From NCBI GenBank assembly GCA_964586145.1, contig CAZPHH010000007.1:1-64000 (forward strand): DNA of 64,000 bases. The letters are read 5' to 3'. The stretch is from JAFGJQ01 sp964586145 (GTDB lineage Bacteria; Planctomycetota; Phycisphaerae; UBA1845). Positions 50,868 through 59,910 of the stretch are shown here, piece after piece; position 1 is the stretch's first letter, and each line of letters starts with the position of its first letter. The notes under the pieces are model-generated. The model made no database searches and had not been told where the DNA came from. It saw only the letters and a list, made by a program, of their open reading frames with translations. The translations under genes were made by a program, and so were the position numbers.

Positions 50868-52211
50868 GTGTCGCAGACACTGCTCTGGATCCTCCTCGTT
50901 TTGGCGGGCCTGAACCTGGTCGGGCTGGTGCTGCTGTGGCTCCGCCTGCGCCGGAACGCCGCAGACCCGTCAATGGCCGTGCGCCCGTTCCTGGAATCGG
51001 CTGAGCGGGCCCAGGAACGGCTGGAGAGGGTATTCCGCGAGGAGGCGGCCCGGACGCGAGAGGAAGCCGCCGCCCTCGACCGCCAGTTGCGGGAGGAGTT
51101 GGCCGGCTCGCAGAAGACCGCCAACGACACCGTTCGCCAGCAGATGGTCGCCATCGGCGAGCTGCAAAAGGGCCAGTTGGATTCGTTTGCCCAGCGACTG
51201 GGCAAGCTGACCGAAACCAACGAGAAGCAACTCGAAAGCCTGAGGAATGCGGTCGATGCCCGGCTCAAGGCCATCCAGGAAGACAACGCCAAGCGCCTCG
51301 ACCAGATGCGGCAGACCGTGGACGAGAAGCTCCAGGGCACGCTCGAGAAACGCCTGGGCGAGTCGTTCCGGCTGGTCAGCGAGCGGCTCGAGCAGGTCCA
51401 CAAGGGGCTCGGCGAAATGCAGACGCTGGCCGTCGGCGTGGGCGACCTCAAGAAGGTGCTGACCAACGTCAAGACCCGCGGCACCTGGGGCGAGGTGCAG
51501 CTTGAATCGCTGCTGGCACAGGTGCTGACGCCGGAGCAGTTTGACCGCAACGTGGCCACAAAGGAGGGCAGCGGCGAACGCGTGGAGTTTGCCATCCGCC
51601 TGCCCGGGCGGGACGAAGGGCAGGACGTTGTCTGGCTGCCCATCGACGCCAAGTTTCCCCAGGCAGACTACCAGCGGCTGCTGGACGCCCAGGAAGCAGG
51701 CGACGCGGCCGCGGCCGAACAGGCGCTTCGGCAACTCGAACAGCAAATCCGCAACGACGCGAAGAACATCCGCGACAAGTACGTCAGCCCGCCCGCCACC
51801 ACGGATTTCGGCATGATGTTCCTGCCCACCGAGGGGCTTTATGCCGAGGTGCTCCGCCGGCCCGGGCTGGTCGACACCCTCCAGCGTGATTATCGCATCG
51901 TCGTGGCCGGCCCGACCACGCTGGCCGCCCTGCTCAACGCGCTGCAGATGGGTTTCAAGACACTGGCCATTCAGAAACGCTCCAGCGAGGTCTGGAACCT
52001 GCTGGCCGTCGTGAAGCGGGAGTTCGGGCGGTTCGGCGAGGCGTTGGAGGCCGTCCGGAAGAAGCTGGAGGAGGCATCCGGCAAAATCGACGCGGCCGCG
52101 AGGAAGTCGCGAACGATCGAACGGAAGCTCCGCACCGTCGAGGACCTGCCTTCGGATGAGGCGGACACCCCGGGCCTGACGGATGACGCCGGCGAGGGCG
52201 CCGTCCGCTGA
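50868..52211 (+). CDS. rmuC: DNA recombination protein RmuC
   Basis: 447 residues from GTG 50868, chosen for AGGGG eight bases upstream and because it opens on a membrane anchor (TLLWILLVLAGLNLVGLVLLW). A coiled coil of about 150 residues follows. The RmuC nuclease-like core has RGTWGEVQLESLLAQVL, WLPIDAKFPQADYQRLL, DFGMMFLPTEGLYAEVL and VVAGPTTLAALLNALQMG. RmuC limits inversions between repeats. It ends 52 bases before uvrC, so the two may form a DNA-repair pair. Confidence 0.92.
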   Translation: MSQTLLWILLVLAGLNLVGLVLLWLRLRRNAADPSMAVRPFLESAERAQERLERVFREEAARTREEAAALDRQLREELAGSQKTANDTVRQQMVAIGELQKGQLDSFAQRLGKLTETNEKQLESLRNAVDARLKAIQEDNAKRLDQMRQTVDEKLQGTLEKRLGESFRLVSERLEQVHKGLGEMQTLAVGVGDLKKVLTNVKTRGTWGEVQLESLLAQVLTPEQFDRNVATKEGSGERVEFAIRLPGRDEGQDVVWLPIDAKFPQADYQRLLDAQEAGDAAAAEQALRQLEQQIRNDAKNIRDKYVSPPATTDFGMMFLPTEGLYAEVLRRPGLVDTLQRDYRIVVAGPTTLAALLNALQMGFKTLAIQKRSSEVWNLLAVVKREFGRFGEALEAVRKKLEEASGKIDAAARKSRTIERKLRTVEDLPSDEADTPGLTDDAGEGAVR

Positions 52212-52251
52212 GCGGATTCCACCGCCGTTTCCCGGCGCGGCCCGGCGGGTC

Positions 52252-52257
52252 TACAAT
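52252..52257 (+). promoter_or_regulatory. -10 box for uvrC with leaderless spacing
   Basis: TACAAT (five of six). GTG 52264 starts seven bases after it. The -35 region is weak (TTCCCG at 17). Confidence 0.4.
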
Positions 52258-52263
52258 GATGGC

Positions 52264-53748
52264 GTGGGCAGCGACGACGAGCGTATCCAGCGGCTTCGCG
52301 ATCACATCGCGAACTTCCCCAAGACCCCCGGCGTGTACCTGATGAAGGACCGGTCGGGCCAGGTGTTGTACATCGGCAAGGCCAAGGACCTCCGGTCGCG
52401 GGTGAGCAGCTACTTCCAGGAGTCGGCCGACCTGCTGAACACGCGCGGGCCGGAGATTGCCCGCATGGTCACGCTGGTGGACGACATCGACTTTCTGGAT
52501 GCGGACACGGAGGTGGACGCGCTGCTTCACGAGGCCCGGCTGATCAAGGACGTTCAGCCGCCGTTCAACGCCCAGCTTCGCGACGACAAGACGTTCCCGT
52601 ACCTGGAGATCACCACCGGCGACGACTTCCCCGGCGTATACGTGACGCGCCAGCCACGATTGAAAGGCAGCAAGCTCTACGGCCCGTTCGCCAGCGCGTT
52701 CAGCATTCGGGCGGCCCTGAACGCCCTGCAGAAGGTCTTCCGCTTCCGCACGTGCGAACTGGACATCCGGGCGGACGACGAATCGCGGCGGTTCTTCCGC
52801 CCGTGCCTGCTGTATTCGATTCACCGATGCACCGGTCCCTGCGGCGACCGCGTCAGCCGCGAGGACTACCGGCAGGACATCGACCGGCTCAAGCGGTTCA
52901 TGGCGTCCAAGCGCTCCGTGGTGCTGCGGCAGATGCAGAAGGAGATGGACGAGGCGGCCAGGGAGCTGCGATTCGAGGAGGCCGCCGCCCTGCGGGACCG
53001 CATCCGGGCCATTCAGTCGCTTTCCCTGTCCGGCACGCCGGACGAGAACGTGCAGCCGGAGGTCTTCTTCGTTGATCCCGCGCGGGGGCTGGAGAAGCTC
53101 GGTGAGTTGCTGGAACTCGAGCGGCCCCCCCGGACCATCGAGGGCATTGACATCGCGAATCTGCAGGGCGGCGAATCCGTCGGCTCGCTGGTCTGCTTTG
53201 TCGACGGCAAGCCGTTCAAATCCGGCTACCGCCGGTTCCGCATTCAGAACGTCGAGGGCCAGGACGATTACGCCATGATCCGCGAGGTTGTCACCCGGCG
53301 ATACCGCCATGCGGCCGCCGGCGACGAGCTCTATCCGGACGTCATTCTGATCGACGGCGGGCTGGGTCAGCTCCACGCGGCGCTGGAGGGGTTTGCCGCG
53401 ATGGACGTCCGGCCCCCCATGGTCATCTCGCTGGCCAAGCGGGAGGAGGAAATCTACATCCAGGCCCGCTCCGCCCCGGTGCGGCTGGCCCGCAACGATG
53501 AGGCCCTTCGGCTGCTCCAGCAGGTGCGCGACGAGGCCCACCGTTTCGCCCAGCACTACCACCACATCCTGCGGCGGAGGAAGACGTTCGAGGAGGAGGT
53601 GGCCGAAGGCCGCCGCCCGCCCCGCAAGAAGCCGGCCGCCGGCAAAAAGAAGACAGGCAAGGGCCGGATTCGCACCGCGGCCGAGCTGGAATGCGAGCAG
53701 CAGAGCGAAGCAAACCCAGGCCAATCCGGCGGCAAAGCGCTCGATTGA
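52264..53748 (+). CDS. uvrC: Excinuclease ABC subunit C lacking the HhH domain
   Basis: 494 residues; UvrC is usually about 600. Present are the GIY-YIG 3'-incision domain (PGVYLMKDRSGQVLYIGKA, residues about 22-40), the UVR motif that binds UvrB (KEMDEAARELRFEEAAALRD), and the RNase H-like 5'-incision domain with its Asp/Asp/His residues (GIDIANLQGGESVGS, VILIDGGLGQL, RDEAHRFAQHYH). The C-terminal helix-hairpin-helix pair, normally following the last motif, is missing and replaced by a lysine-rich tail (RKKPAAGKKKTGKG). GTG 52264 is the only sensible start in frame. Confidence 0.92.
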   Translation: MGSDDERIQRLRDHIANFPKTPGVYLMKDRSGQVLYIGKAKDLRSRVSSYFQESADLLNTRGPEIARMVTLVDDIDFLDADTEVDALLHEARLIKDVQPPFNAQLRDDKTFPYLEITTGDDFPGVYVTRQPRLKGSKLYGPFASAFSIRAALNALQKVFRFRTCELDIRADDESRRFFRPCLLYSIHRCTGPCGDRVSREDYRQDIDRLKRFMASKRSVVLRQMQKEMDEAARELRFEEAAALRDRIRAIQSLSLSGTPDENVQPEVFFVDPARGLEKLGELLELERPPRTIEGIDIANLQGGESVGSLVCFVDGKPFKSGYRRFRIQNVEGQDDYAMIREVVTRRYRHAAAGDELYPDVILIDGGLGQLHAALEGFAAMDVRPPMVISLAKREEEIYIQARSAPVRLARNDEALRLLQQVRDEAHRFAQHYHHILRRRKTFEEEVAEGRRPPRKKPAAGKKKTGKGRIRTAAELECEQQSEANPGQSGGKALD

Positions 53749-53773
53749 CCGGCCGTCACTGGCACCGTACCCT
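53745..53773 (+). promoter_or_regulatory. Promoter of kdsA
   Basis: TTGACC (53745-53750, five of six), 17-base spacer, TACCCT (53768-53773). It overlaps the uvrC stop. A short leader with AAGGAAGG precedes ATG 53816. Confidence 0.5.
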
Positions 53774-53815
53774 CTGCTCTGCGCGCGGACGGTTTTCGCG
53801 TAAGGAAGGCCACTT

Positions 53816-54652
53816 ATGGCGACGATTGAAGTCACCCAGGTCGCGAATGTCGAGATCGGCCGCGGGCGGCCGCTGGTGCTGATTGCCGGGCCCTGCGTCA
53901 TTGAGAGCCGCGATCACACGTTGCGGATGGCGGAGGGCATTGCCCGCATCACCCGGCGGCTGGAGATACCGTTCATCTTCAAGGCCAGCTACGACAAGGC
54001 GAACCGCACCAGCGTGGACAGCTTCCGCGGCCCGGGCCTGGACGAAGGGCTTCGCATCCTGGCCGAAGTCCGCCGCGAACTGGATACCCCCGTGCTATCC
54101 GATGTGCATGCGCCGGAACAAGCCGGACCCGCCGGCGAGGTGCTGGACTGCCTCCAGGTGCCCGCCTTTCTCTGCCGCCAGACGGACCTGCTGCTGGCCG
54201 CCGCGAAGGCCGGCAAAGCCGTCAACGTCAAGAAGGGCCAGTTCATGTCGCCCGAAGAGATGGCCAACGTGGTGGGCAAGATGACCTCGACGGGGAACGA
54301 GAACGTGCTGCTCACCGAGCGAGGCACCTTTTTCGGATACAACCGGCTGGTGAACGACTTCACCGGCATCCGCCGGATGCAGGCCTTTGCTCCGGTGGTC
54401 ATGGACGCGACGCACAGTTGCCAGCTTCCCGGCGGCGCCGGGTCGCAGAGCGGCGGCCTGCGTGAGTTCGTCGAGCCTCTGGCCCTGGCCGGCGTGGCGG
54501 CCGGAGCCAACGCCCTTTTCCTCGAAGTCCACGACGACCCGGAGCGGGCCCGGTCCGACCCCGCCACCGTCTACCCCCTGGACCGACTGGAATCGCTGCT
54601 GGCCCGCTGCCTGCGCATCTTCGCCGCGGTGCAGGACCGGCCGCCCCGTTGA
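53816..54652 (+). CDS. kdsA: 3-deoxy-8-phosphooctulonate synthase, metal-dependent type
   Basis: 278 residues. KdsA condenses arabinose 5-phosphate with phosphoenolpyruvate to Kdo 8-phosphate for the LPS core. Landmarks: LIAGPCVIESRD, FKASYDKANRTSVDSFRGPG, PAFLCRQTDLL, AVNVKKGQFMSPEEM, LTERGTFFGYN and DATHSCQLPGG. Cys27 in IAGPC, the His in DATHS and the later Glu/Asp (LEVHDDPERARSDP) match the metal ligands of the Aquifex enzyme. E. coli has Asn in place of the cysteine. It has its own promoter, far from the lpxK operon. Confidence 0.95.
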   Translation: MATIEVTQVANVEIGRGRPLVLIAGPCVIESRDHTLRMAEGIARITRRLEIPFIFKASYDKANRTSVDSFRGPGLDEGLRILAEVRRELDTPVLSDVHAPEQAGPAGEVLDCLQVPAFLCRQTDLLLAAAKAGKAVNVKKGQFMSPEEMANVVGKMTSTGNENVLLTERGTFFGYNRLVNDFTGIRRMQAFAPVVMDATHSCQLPGGAGSQSGGLREFVEPLALAGVAAGANALFLEVHDDPERARSDPATVYPLDRLESLLARCLRIFAAVQDRPPR

Positions 54653-54717
54653 CGACTCCCGCCCCGACCACGACAACGCGGGCCCGTACGCGAGCGAGGG
54701 CCCACCCGGACGGCCCT

Positions 54718-54912
54718 TCAGACAGCGGGAATGGATGATTGCCAGACGCGTTCAGAAATCCTGACCGCGATGATCTGGAGCAGGTCCTGGGCGATCCGCC
54801 CGAGCAGGATGTGGCGATGACAGCCGGCGATCTTTCGGCGAACGGCGTTGCGGCAGTCCTCTGATTTGCGATGGAGATACCGGTTGCCGGTGACCCGCCG
54901 CAGCGGCGTCAT
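54718..54912 (-). pseudogene. Possible transposase C-terminal remnant
   Basis: A 64-codon frame ending near 54718 reads HRHILLGRIAQDLLQIIAV then RISERVWQS. This is close, from memory, to the C-terminal HxxLLGxIAQGLLQxLA...VW segment of some planctomycete transposases. Upstream the frame gives no catalytic domain, so only a fragment would remain. No terminal repeats were seen. The 300-base gap between kdsA and the TPR gene holds nothing else. Confidence 0.35.
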
Positions 54913-54948
54913 CCGCCATTGGCGGAGCCGTCGCGGGGCACACGGCGT

Positions 54949-56421
54949 CTACGGCCTGGGGGCGGGGACGGAGGCGGGGTCGGCGGCGGTGAGGTAGCGG
55001 GAGGCGAGGCTGACGAGGCTGGGGTCGGTGGCGTGGTCGACGACCCAGCGGAAGTCGGCCAGGGCGCCCTGGACGTTGCCGCTGTCCCAGCGGGCCTGGC
55101 CGCGGCTGTAGTAGGCGTAGCTGTACTCCGGGTTGGTCTTCAGGGCGCGGTCGTAGTCTTCCAGGGCGCTCTTCAGGTCTCCCATTTGCCGGCGGATGTC
55201 GCCGCGCGTGCAGAAGGCGAAAGCGTTCTTCGGGTCGAGCTGCAGCACTTGGTTCAGGTCGGCGATGGCGCCGTCCCAGTCGCCGGAGCGCTCGCGGGCG
55301 TCGGCCCGGGCGACGTACGCATTGATGTCGTCGGGTTGCATGGCGATGACGCGGTTGAAGTCGGCGATGGCGCCGGGGAGTTTGCCCCAGGCCGCCCGCG
55401 TCGTGCCGCGATGGTAATAGGCCTCGGCGCTGTCCGGGGCCAGGCGGATCGCCTGCGTGTAATCGTCCACGGCGCCGTGCCGGTCGCCGCGATCGCGACG
55501 CGCGTTGGCGCGTTCCAGGAACGCGCGGGCGTCGTTCGGCCGCAGTTCCAGGGCCTTGCCCAGGTCCGCGACGGCGCCGGAGTAGTTTTCGGCCGCCCGC
55601 CGCGCCAGGGCGCGATCGATGTAGTAGTCCGGGTTCACCGGGTGGAGCTGAATGGCCCGGGTCTGGTCCGCGTCCGCGGACTTGGCGTCTCCTCGTCGCA
55701 GGCGGGCCTGCCCGCGGGCGTTCCAGGCCGCGGACTCGTCCGGGGCGAGTTCGATCGCCAGATTCAGGTCATCCTCGGCGGGTCCGATCAGGCCCTGCTG
55801 CAAGTGGGCCCGCCCGCGCACCAGCAGCATGTCCGCCCGGTTGCCGGTCGCCGACAGCACCCGGCCGGCGTCTTCCGCGGCGCCTTGTGCGTCACCGGCG
55901 GCCAGTCGAGCGGCGGCGCGTCGTCCGCGAACGTCGTGGTTGTCCGTGGAGCGTTCGAGAATCCGGTCGTAATCCGCGACGGCGGACTTGTGGTCACCGC
56001 TTCGTGAATGCACTTCGGCGCGGCGGGTCAGCGCGGTGACGTGGTTCGGATCGGCCTCGAGGGCGCGACTGTAGCTCTCAACGGCGGCGGGCGCGTCGCC
56101 GAACGCCGCCTGGGCATTGGCGAGTTTGCAGATCAGGTCGGTGTTGCGTGACTCGATGCGCAGGGCCTGCTGGTAGTGCTCGATCGCCGTGGCGAAATCG
56201 GCGGAGGCGACGCTGCGTTCGGCCAGGCGGAGCAGGTTGGCGAACGGGTCGGCCTGGGCGACCGCCTGCGCCGGCTGGTAGTAGAAGCGGTAGCCCGCGG
56301 CTCCGGCCAGGAGCAGGGCGCAGAAGAGGATGCCGAGCCACCCGACACGAGACCGGCGGGGCGGGTCGTCGGCCGGCCGCTGTTTCCACTGGCCCAGTCT
56401 GTTGCTTACTCGTTTTCTCAT
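54949..56421 (-). CDS. Membrane-anchored TPR protein
   Basis: 490 residues. A basic N-terminus precedes one membrane helix (WLGILFCALLLAGAAGY, about residues 28-45). The rest is about 11-12 consecutive tetratricopeptide repeats of 34 residues, each with the W/L-G-Y/A-F-A-Y-P pattern, for example FATAIEHYQQALRIE, YSGAVADLGKALELRPND and KSALEDYDRALKTNPE. It is probably periplasmic or envelope-facing and serves in protein-protein contact. No enzyme domain is present. Confidence 0.9.
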   Translation of the reverse strand: MRKRVSNRLGQWKQRPADDPPRRSRVGWLGILFCALLLAGAAGYRFYYQPAQAVAQADPFANLLRLAERSVASADFATAIEHYQQALRIESRNTDLICKLANAQAAFGDAPAAVESYSRALEADPNHVTALTRRAEVHSRSGDHKSAVADYDRILERSTDNHDVRGRRAAARLAAGDAQGAAEDAGRVLSATGNRADMLLVRGRAHLQQGLIGPAEDDLNLAIELAPDESAAWNARGQARLRRGDAKSADADQTRAIQLHPVNPDYYIDRALARRAAENYSGAVADLGKALELRPNDARAFLERANARRDRGDRHGAVDDYTQAIRLAPDSAEAYYHRGTTRAAWGKLPGAIADFNRVIAMQPDDINAYVARADARERSGDWDGAIADLNQVLQLDPKNAFAFCTRGDIRRQMGDLKSALEDYDRALKTNPEYSYAYYSRGQARWDSGNVQGALADFRWVVDHATDPSLVSLASRYLTAADPASVPAPRP

Positions 56422-56549
56422 GGTCGCCCGTCAAACCAGGGTCTGACCGCGGAATCTTCTACCGTATCGGTCCGCCCGGCGCCGGTGTTGGACTGATTCC
56501 CGGATCGCGCGGGTCCCAAGCCGGTCCGCCGCGAGATAGCGGACCTGCG

Positions 56550-59450
56550 CTAGCCCTTTCGCCCGAACCAGCCGCGTTTGCCCTTGGGCTTCTCGGACTT
56601 CTGTTCGCATCGGATCTGCCTGAGCAGTTCCTGATCGGACTTTCCGGGCGAGAGGCGGCGCAGCGTCTTGAGCTTGGTCTGCGTTTCCTCATCGAGTCCG
56701 GGCGGCAGAGGCACGTCCGCGCTGACCGGCGCCGGCGGCTCCGGAGGCGCTCCGGGCACGAATTTCACCTTGGGCGGCGCGGGCTTCGGCGCGGGGCCTT
56801 TGGGTTTCGGCTCGGACGCTGCGGCGGCCGGTTCGGCGATCTCTCGCGGGGCCGTGGCCCGGGGCCGGTCGGCCGGCGCGGGGGTTTCGACGGCTCGCGG
56901 TTCCGGGATTTCTTTCGGCGGTGCCGAGACGAGGGCTTCCAGGCTTCCGCTGCTGAGCTTGGCCTCGAGTTTGTTGAGCGTTTCCTCGCGTTCGGCGAGT
57001 TGGCGCTCCTGCTCCTGGATCGCCTTTTCGGCCTCTTCCACCTGGGCGGCGAGGCTCGCTTCGGCCTGCTTCTGCCACTCGGCGAACTCCCGGCGTTCCT
57101 GTTCGAGCTTGCGGGCCTTTTCCTGAAGGTCGCCGGCTGCTTCGTCGCCCGTCTGTCCCGAAGAGTCTGATGCGCCGCTCTCCGCGACGAGGGTTTCGAG
57201 TTCGCGGCATCGCGCTTCCGCGTCGGCCAGTCGCTTCTGCAGCGCCTGCCGGTCGTCGTCGCTCTGACCGGCGGCGGCGCCGGCGTCCTTCTGCCGGCGG
57301 TCCAGGGCCTCGCGCTCGGAGGCGATGGCCTTCTTCTGGGACTCCAGCTCGCCGCGTGTTCGCTCCAGTTCCCGCATGCGTTGCGTGGTTTCCTGCTCGT
57401 TGCGCGTGATCTGCTCCAGGCGTGCGTCCAGTTCCTGCTGGAGCTGCTGCACGCGGGTGGACTGCTCGGCGGCCTGTCGCTCGCGTTCCTGGGCCTGCTT
57501 CAGGGCGGCTTCCAGTTTCTGCTCGCGTTGGGCAAAATCCTGCGTCTGCGTCTCCAGGGCGCGTTCGCGCCCGGCCAACTCGTCGTGCCGGAGCTGGACC
57601 TGCTCCTTCTGCTGGGCGATTTCCGCCCGGCGGGCTTCCAGCTCCTCGTATTGCTTGCCGAAGCCGGCCCCGTGCTTTTTGCGTTCCGCATCGAGGGCTG
57701 CCCGGTCGTCCGCGATTTCCTTCTCGCGGACGCGCAGCTTTTCGCGCAGCCGGTTCGTTTCCGCGGTCTGCTCCGCAAGCTTGTTCTCGCGGAGGGCGAG
57801 TTCCTCGCTGCGGGCGGCAAGCGTTCGATCGAGTTGTTCCACCTGCTGGCGGTTTTCGCCCAGCCGGGCTTCCGCCGCGTCAAGCTGCCGCTGTCGCTCG
57901 GCCAGTTCCGCCTTGCGGCGGTCGCCTTCATCCAGGCGCTGCTTGGCCTGGTTCCAGTGCTTTTCGACTTCGTTCCGCAGGTGGTCGAGCTCGTGACTGC
58001 GGACCTCCAGTTTCTCCTGGGCCTGCGTCTGTTCCCGCTGGAAGGCCTTGCGGGCCTCCGCGGTTTCGCGTTCCGCCGCCGCGATCTGCTGTTGCCGCTC
58101 TTCCAGGCGTTCGGTCTGCTCGGCGAGGGAGTCCTCCGTTTTCTGGAAGGCCTGAAGGCGTTGGCCCATCTCGGCTTCGCGTTCTTCGAGGTGGGCGGCC
58201 TTCTCGTTGAGCTTCTGTTCACGGGTGGTCAGGCGAGCTCGAGCGGCCTCGACTTCTTCCTGGCCGGCGGCCAATGCCCGTTCGCGAGCCTCGATGTCGT
58301 TGACGCGGTCCTGTAGTTCCGTGAACTGCTGCTGGACTTCGGCGCGCTGCCGGTTGACCTCGGCGCGGGCCTCGTCCAGCTCCTCGTACTGACGGGCGAA
58401 GCCGGCGCCCTGTTGCTGGCGTTCGAGTTCCAGCGCGGTCCGGTCCGATTCGATGGCGGCCTGCCTGGCCTCGAAGGACTCGCGCAGTTCGCGCAGCTCC
58501 TTGCCCTGCTCGGAGAGTTGGCGGCGTTGCTCTTCCAGTTCACGCTGGCGCGCGTCGAGCTGCTGCGTGCGGGCCGCGAGTTCCTGGTTTCTGGCCGCGT
58601 ACTCCTCCGTGACCTCGGCGCAGCGGGCCCGTTCGGCGTCCAGCTCGCGGTCGCGGGCCTCCACCTCCCGTTGGCGGGCGGACAGTTCGCTTTCGCGGGT
58701 TCGGGCGGCTTCCAGCCGTTGCTTGACCGCTTCGTCCGCCTCGGCGAGTGCCTTGGCCGCTTCGTCCAGATCTTCCTGGCGTCGTCGGGTGTCCTCGCGG
58801 GCCTCGTCCAGTTCGGCGCGGCGCGTTTCGAACTCCCGCAGTTCGGCGTTGAGCTTCTCGCGATCCTGGCGGAGCTGGTCCCGCTGTTGGCCGGTCGCTT
58901 CTTCGACGGCTCGCTGGCGCTCGGCGAGTTCCTGCTCCTGCCGGGACAGGGTGGCCTCGCGCTGGTCCAGCGTTTCCCGGGTGGCGCTGAGTTCCGCCTC
59001 CCGGCGGTCCGCTTGTGCGATGCTCTGCTGGAGCGAGCGCTCGCGGGCTTCCAGGGCGGCCTGGGTTTCCTCGAGGTGTTTCTCCCGCTCGCGGACCCGG
59101 ACGATCTGCTCATCCAGGGCCTGTTTCTGCGGCGCGAGTTGCTGTTTTTCGGCTTCCAGTTCCTTGCGGGCCGTCTCCAACGCCTGTTCACGCTCGGTCA
59201 GGGCAGGCTGCGCCTGCTGGAGTTCGCTCAGACGCCGGGCCACTTCGGCTTCGCGAGATGCGTGTTCGGTGGTTTGCTTGTGGAGTCGGGCCAGCAGTTC
59301 GCCGGCCTGCTTCTCAAAGACGGCGACTTTCTGGGAGAGGGAATCCAGCGCGGCGCCGAGCTGCGCGTCTGCGGCGGTGAGGTCGGCGGCCGGGTTTGCA
59401 GCCGGCGTTGCCGCCGCGGGACGACTGTCGTGTGCTTTTCCCTTCGCCAT
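56550..59450 (-). CDS. Very long coiled-coil protein
   Basis: 966 residues from ATG 59450 (longer starts exist but lack coding character). Residues about 40-800 are nearly unbroken coiled coil with extreme Glu/Gln/Arg/Leu content and a recurring RExELxxRxxELxxR pattern, suggesting an extended rod. A proline/alanine-rich linker (about 830-900, PKPKGPAPKPAPPKVKFVPG) leads to a short helical end (LPPGLDEETQTKLKTL, SDQELLRQI) and a basic aromatic tip, RGWFGRKG. No signal peptide is seen, so it is probably cytoplasmic. It faces away from the smaller coiled-coil gene at 59911, with which it shares style and the basic end. Confidence 0.85.
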   Translation of the reverse strand: MAKGKAHDSRPAAATPAANPAADLTAADAQLGAALDSLSQKVAVFEKQAGELLARLHKQTTEHASREAEVARRLSELQQAQPALTEREQALETARKELEAEKQQLAPQKQALDEQIVRVREREKHLEETQAALEARERSLQQSIAQADRREAELSATRETLDQREATLSRQEQELAERQRAVEEATGQQRDQLRQDREKLNAELREFETRRAELDEAREDTRRRQEDLDEAAKALAEADEAVKQRLEAARTRESELSARQREVEARDRELDAERARCAEVTEEYAARNQELAARTQQLDARQRELEEQRRQLSEQGKELRELRESFEARQAAIESDRTALELERQQQGAGFARQYEELDEARAEVNRQRAEVQQQFTELQDRVNDIEARERALAAGQEEVEAARARLTTREQKLNEKAAHLEEREAEMGQRLQAFQKTEDSLAEQTERLEERQQQIAAAERETAEARKAFQREQTQAQEKLEVRSHELDHLRNEVEKHWNQAKQRLDEGDRRKAELAERQRQLDAAEARLGENRQQVEQLDRTLAARSEELALRENKLAEQTAETNRLREKLRVREKEIADDRAALDAERKKHGAGFGKQYEELEARRAEIAQQKEQVQLRHDELAGRERALETQTQDFAQREQKLEAALKQAQERERQAAEQSTRVQQLQQELDARLEQITRNEQETTQRMRELERTRGELESQKKAIASEREALDRRQKDAGAAAGQSDDDRQALQKRLADAEARCRELETLVAESGASDSSGQTGDEAAGDLQEKARKLEQERREFAEWQKQAEASLAAQVEEAEKAIQEQERQLAEREETLNKLEAKLSSGSLEALVSAPPKEIPEPRAVETPAPADRPRATAPREIAEPAAAASEPKPKGPAPKPAPPKVKFVPGAPPEPPAPVSADVPLPPGLDEETQTKLKTLRRLSPGKSDQELLRQIRCEQKSEKPKGKRGWFGRKG

Positions 59451-59910
59451 CGTCGTGCAGCTTGCCACAACCGTGTGGCGTCGCTGCCCCCCTTTGGGTG
59501 TTCCAGGCAGCCGGCGCGGTCGGCCAGGTCTGCGAGGAGGCTTCTCGGCCGACGCGCCGGGGTGTCGCGTCCCGGCGGTCCGCGCCACGGTGCGGACCGT
59601 CGGACGGCACCCTCGCACCCTCAGCATACAATTCGGGTCCGGCCAGCGGCCAAGAGAACCGTCTGTCCGTGCAGCGGTCGTGCTTTATGGGACGGCGGGA
59701 GAGCGTGAATCCGGCGATTCCCGCGGCGGGTCCGAGAAGCGGGCCGCGGGGCGGCCGGGGCACGCCGTCCGAGAATCGCACTGCAAAAGTCCGCAGGGCA
59801 AATCACCGAGTCTTATTGTACGTTTCCAGTTGTGGAAGCCTCCGGCCGGAGAGTCCGCGCCATGCGGACGCCTCGGCTTGCGCCGGCGGTCAAACCGGCG
59901 GAAAGGTGAC
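59451..59910. other. Divergent intergenic region between coiled-coil genes (460 bases)
   Basis: No gene is evident. It holds a TATGCT box on the minus strand near 59629 with a TTGGCC box 19 bases upstream (weak), and TATTGT at 59814-59819 on the plus strand without a -35 partner. It may carry the control region of both coiled-coil transcription units. Confidence 0.4.

Noticed and set aside
49808..51652. A 614-codon frame suggesting a longer radical SAM protein
   Set aside because: The upstream half is a shadow of rmuC; the coding pattern begins only at ATG 50695.
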